Shown here in pieces: positions 44,610 to 45,395 of a stretch of DNA of 45,395 nt. Both the position numbers and the translations under genes were made by a program. A model generated the notes under the pieces. It had not been told where the DNA came from. It worked only from the letters and a program-made list of their open reading frames with translations, and ran no database searches. Each line of letters starts with the position of its first letter. Position 1 is the first letter of the stretch. The stretch covers positions 1 through 45,395 of the forward strand of contig CAJTGB010000039.1 of NCBI GenBank assembly GCA_910575835.1, in the 5' to 3' direction. This stretch comes from Lachnospiraceae bacterium. Lineage in GTDB: Bacteria > Bacillota > Clostridia > Lachnospirales > Lachnospiraceae.

Positions 44610-44639
44610 ATTATATAGGAAGAATCACAATTACTGCAA
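44610..44639 (-). promoter_or_regulatory. Promoter of the 55-aa gene
   Basis: The minus strand reads TTGCAG (44634-44639), 18 bases, TATAAT (44610-44615), about 33 bases before the ATG. Confidence 0.7.
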
Positions 44640-44799
44640 AACTGCAAATAAAAATGATTCCTCATAAATGGAATTGCAAATCTTTCATTTGATTCATTAG
44701 TTTTTAAATATGTTGGAAAAATCTCTATATAGAAATATAAGAGACCGGGCAGACACACAAACTGACTTTTCGTGCATCCCATAGATATGTAATATATTT
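44640..44799. other. Element end region without a gene
   Basis: This is AT-rich DNA with an inverted repeat TCTCTATA/TATAAGAGA around 44722-44744. No convincing gene is seen. One 83-codon frame crosses it, but it overlaps the promoter of the 55-aa gene and has no ribosome binding site. Confidence 0.4.
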
Positions 44800-44852
44800 T
44801 TCGGTTAACAATCATAAGCATGAAAATCCTTCGGTTAACAACCGTATGGTGT
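44800..44852. repeat. Two 12-bp direct repeats resembling the tRNA-Asn anticodon arm
   Basis: TTCGGTTAACAA occurs at 44800-44811 and 44830-44841, exactly 30 bases apart. The second copy with its right flank (to 44852) resembles the plus-strand tRNA sequence CGGTTAACAGCCGTGTGCTCTA in about 18 of 22 positions. On the minus strand it reads as an anticodon loop TTGTTAA with a GTT triplet. This may be an attachment-site relic or integrase arm sites. Confidence 0.5.
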
Positions 44853-44886
44853 AGAATTTTCAGCTTTTCATACTCTCTCTCTGAAC

Positions 44887-44924
44887 AAAAAAACCCGCAA
44901 ACGCTGATGTTTACGGGCTTTTTT
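44887..44924 (-). terminator. Terminator of the rRNA-tRNA operon
   Basis: CCCGCAAAC (44894-44902) and GTTTACGGG (44909-44917) form a 9-bp stem with one wobble (G-T on the minus strand) and a 6-base loop. It is flanked by seven As on the left and six Ts on the right, so it can stop transcription in both directions. It lies just after the tRNA. Confidence 0.85.
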
Positions 44925-44927
44925 AAA

Positions 44928-44999
44928 CTCCCCGAGTTGGGCTCGAACCAACAACCCCACGGTTAACAGCCGTGTGCTCTACCATTGAGCTATCGAGGA
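44928..44999 (-). tRNA. tRNA-Asn (GTT)
   Basis: This is a 72-base cloverleaf on the minus strand. The acceptor stem TCCTCGA pairs with TCGGGGA. The D arm GCTC-AATGGTA-GAGC, the anticodon stem CACGG/CCGTG with loop CTGTTAA (anticodon GTT), and the T arm GTTGG-TTCGAGC-CCAAC are all present. The discriminator is G, and CCA is not encoded. It lies about 280 bases downstream of the 23S gene. Confidence 0.96.
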
Positions 45000-45146
45000 C
45001 TATTCTGTTTTCTGCACTTTTTCTTCGGTGTGCGACCGCATCGTTGCTCTACCATTGAGCTATCGAGGACTATTCTGTTTTCTGCACTTTTTCTTCGGTG
45101 TGCGACCGCATCGTTGCTCTACCATTGAGCTATCGAGGATTATTCT
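44975..45146 (-). repeat. 70-bp tandem repeats carrying truncated tRNA-Asn 5' halves
   Basis: Units at 44975-45044 and 45045-45114 are identical, and a partial third copy covers 45115-45146. Each unit contains the first 25 bases of tRNA-Asn (acceptor 5' strand and D arm, at 44975-44999, 45045-45069 and 45115-45139) plus 45 other bases. Only the copy at the left end continues into a full tRNA. Confidence 0.92.
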
Positions 45147-45275
45147 ATTAATCGAAAGAAACACTAACTATATTATACCCTTCCGTATCTTATATAGCAA
45201 GTGCTTTTCTCCATGTACCTTCAAAACTGCATACAAGAAATCCTGTTCATCCTTCTTCTACCTATCTCCGCTTTG
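45147..45275. other. Spacer between 23S rRNA and tRNA region, no 5S gene
   Basis: About 130 bases with a TTCAAAACTGCATA element, which is common after 23S genes of Clostridia. No 5S rRNA-like sequence is found in this space, which is in any case hardly long enough for one. Confidence 0.6.
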
Positions 45276-45395
45276 GTCATGCCCTCGACCGATTAGTTGC
45301 GGTCAGCTCCATACATTACTGCACTTCCACCTCCGCCCTATCTACCTTGTCGTCTTCAAGGGGTCTTACAACTTGCGTTGGGATATCTCATCTTG
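45276..45395 (-). rRNA. rrl: 23S rRNA, 3' end (partial)
   Basis: The minus strand reads the conserved 23S tail: the CAAGATGAGATATCCC start region, GTAAGACCCCTTGAAGACGA, then GGTAGATAGG, and the closing ACTAATCGGTCGAGGGCATG. The gene continues beyond the right edge. The exact 3' end is estimated. Confidence 0.95.

Noticed and set aside
44570-44821. An 83-codon minus-strand ORF near the right end
   Set aside because: It lacks a ribosome binding site, overlaps the promoter and start of the 55-aa gene, covers one of the tRNA-like repeats, and its composition is not protein-like.
1-45395. CRISPR array, integrase, sortase or antibiotic-resistance gene
   Set aside because: I looked for spaced direct repeats and for these families in the translated frames and found none in the window.

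Overview
The window is almost entirely an integrative and conjugative element (ICE) of the Tn1549/CTn type found in gut Clostridia (probably Lachnospiraceae). It sits next to the 3' end of an rRNA operon. Evidence for the host is the 23S rRNA tail and tRNA-Asn at the right edge, the AGGAGG-type ribosome binding sites, the Gram-positive conjugation gene set (PrgI, CHAP/lysozyme hydrolase, PcfB-like and MobC proteins) and a wall-anchored VaFE-repeat adhesin. Nearly all genes lie on the minus strand, so the element reads from right to left. No integrase or excisionase is visible; they may lie left of position 1, and I cannot place both ends of the element.

Layout in the direction of transcription. 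45395-44880: 23S rRNA 3' end, two 70-bp repeats that each carry a truncated tRNA-Asn 5' half, an intact tRNA-Asn and a terminator; no 5S gene is seen. 44880-42457: tRNA-like direct repeats, a 55-aa protein, ParA, ParB and a strong terminator. 42061-37502: a 1467-aa surface protein with seven VaFE repeats and a 28-aa membrane peptide. 37352-34537: five accessory genes. 34461-25834: one 2875-aa methylase-helicase resembling phage P1 DarB and other large polyvalent proteins. 25821-24644: three tandem paralogues, the first broken by an in-frame amber codon. 24502-23136: KptA (RNA 2'-phosphotransferase) and an unknown partner.

23013-20760 is a visibly AT-rich cargo island. It encodes a MotA/TolQ/ExbB-type channel subunit, an ExbD/MotB-type subunit with a long coiled coil, a second membrane-anchored protein with an ExbD-like outer domain, and a standalone FakA C-terminal-type domain. 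This is the best candidate for an undescribed system: a proton-motor-like cassette in what appears to be a single-membrane host.

20615-15669 is the DNA-processing module: toprim primase, DpnD/PcfM-like protein, a candidate oriT, small proteins, a DUF5688-like protein, MobC, a MOBP-type relaxase and, overlapping it, PcfB (14771-15694). 14769-4045 is the mating-pair module: ArdC/LtrC-like protein, VirD4 coupling protein, VirB2-like, VirB6-like, PrgI, VirB4 and a coiled-coil protein. A 2.5-kb group II intron splits virD4 exactly in its Walker B codons. 3783-100 holds the wall hydrolase, three small HTH regulators with a 14-bp inverted repeat as likely operator, and a small membrane protein.

Together, MobC and the relaxase would nick oriT, the PcfB-like protein and VirD4 would hand the DNA to the VirB4/VirB6/PrgI channel, the bifunctional hydrolase would open the wall, ParAB would help maintain the element and the DarB-like protein may protect it in a new host. 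These roles come from family knowledge. Coordinates, motifs, start choices and repeats were read from the sequence.
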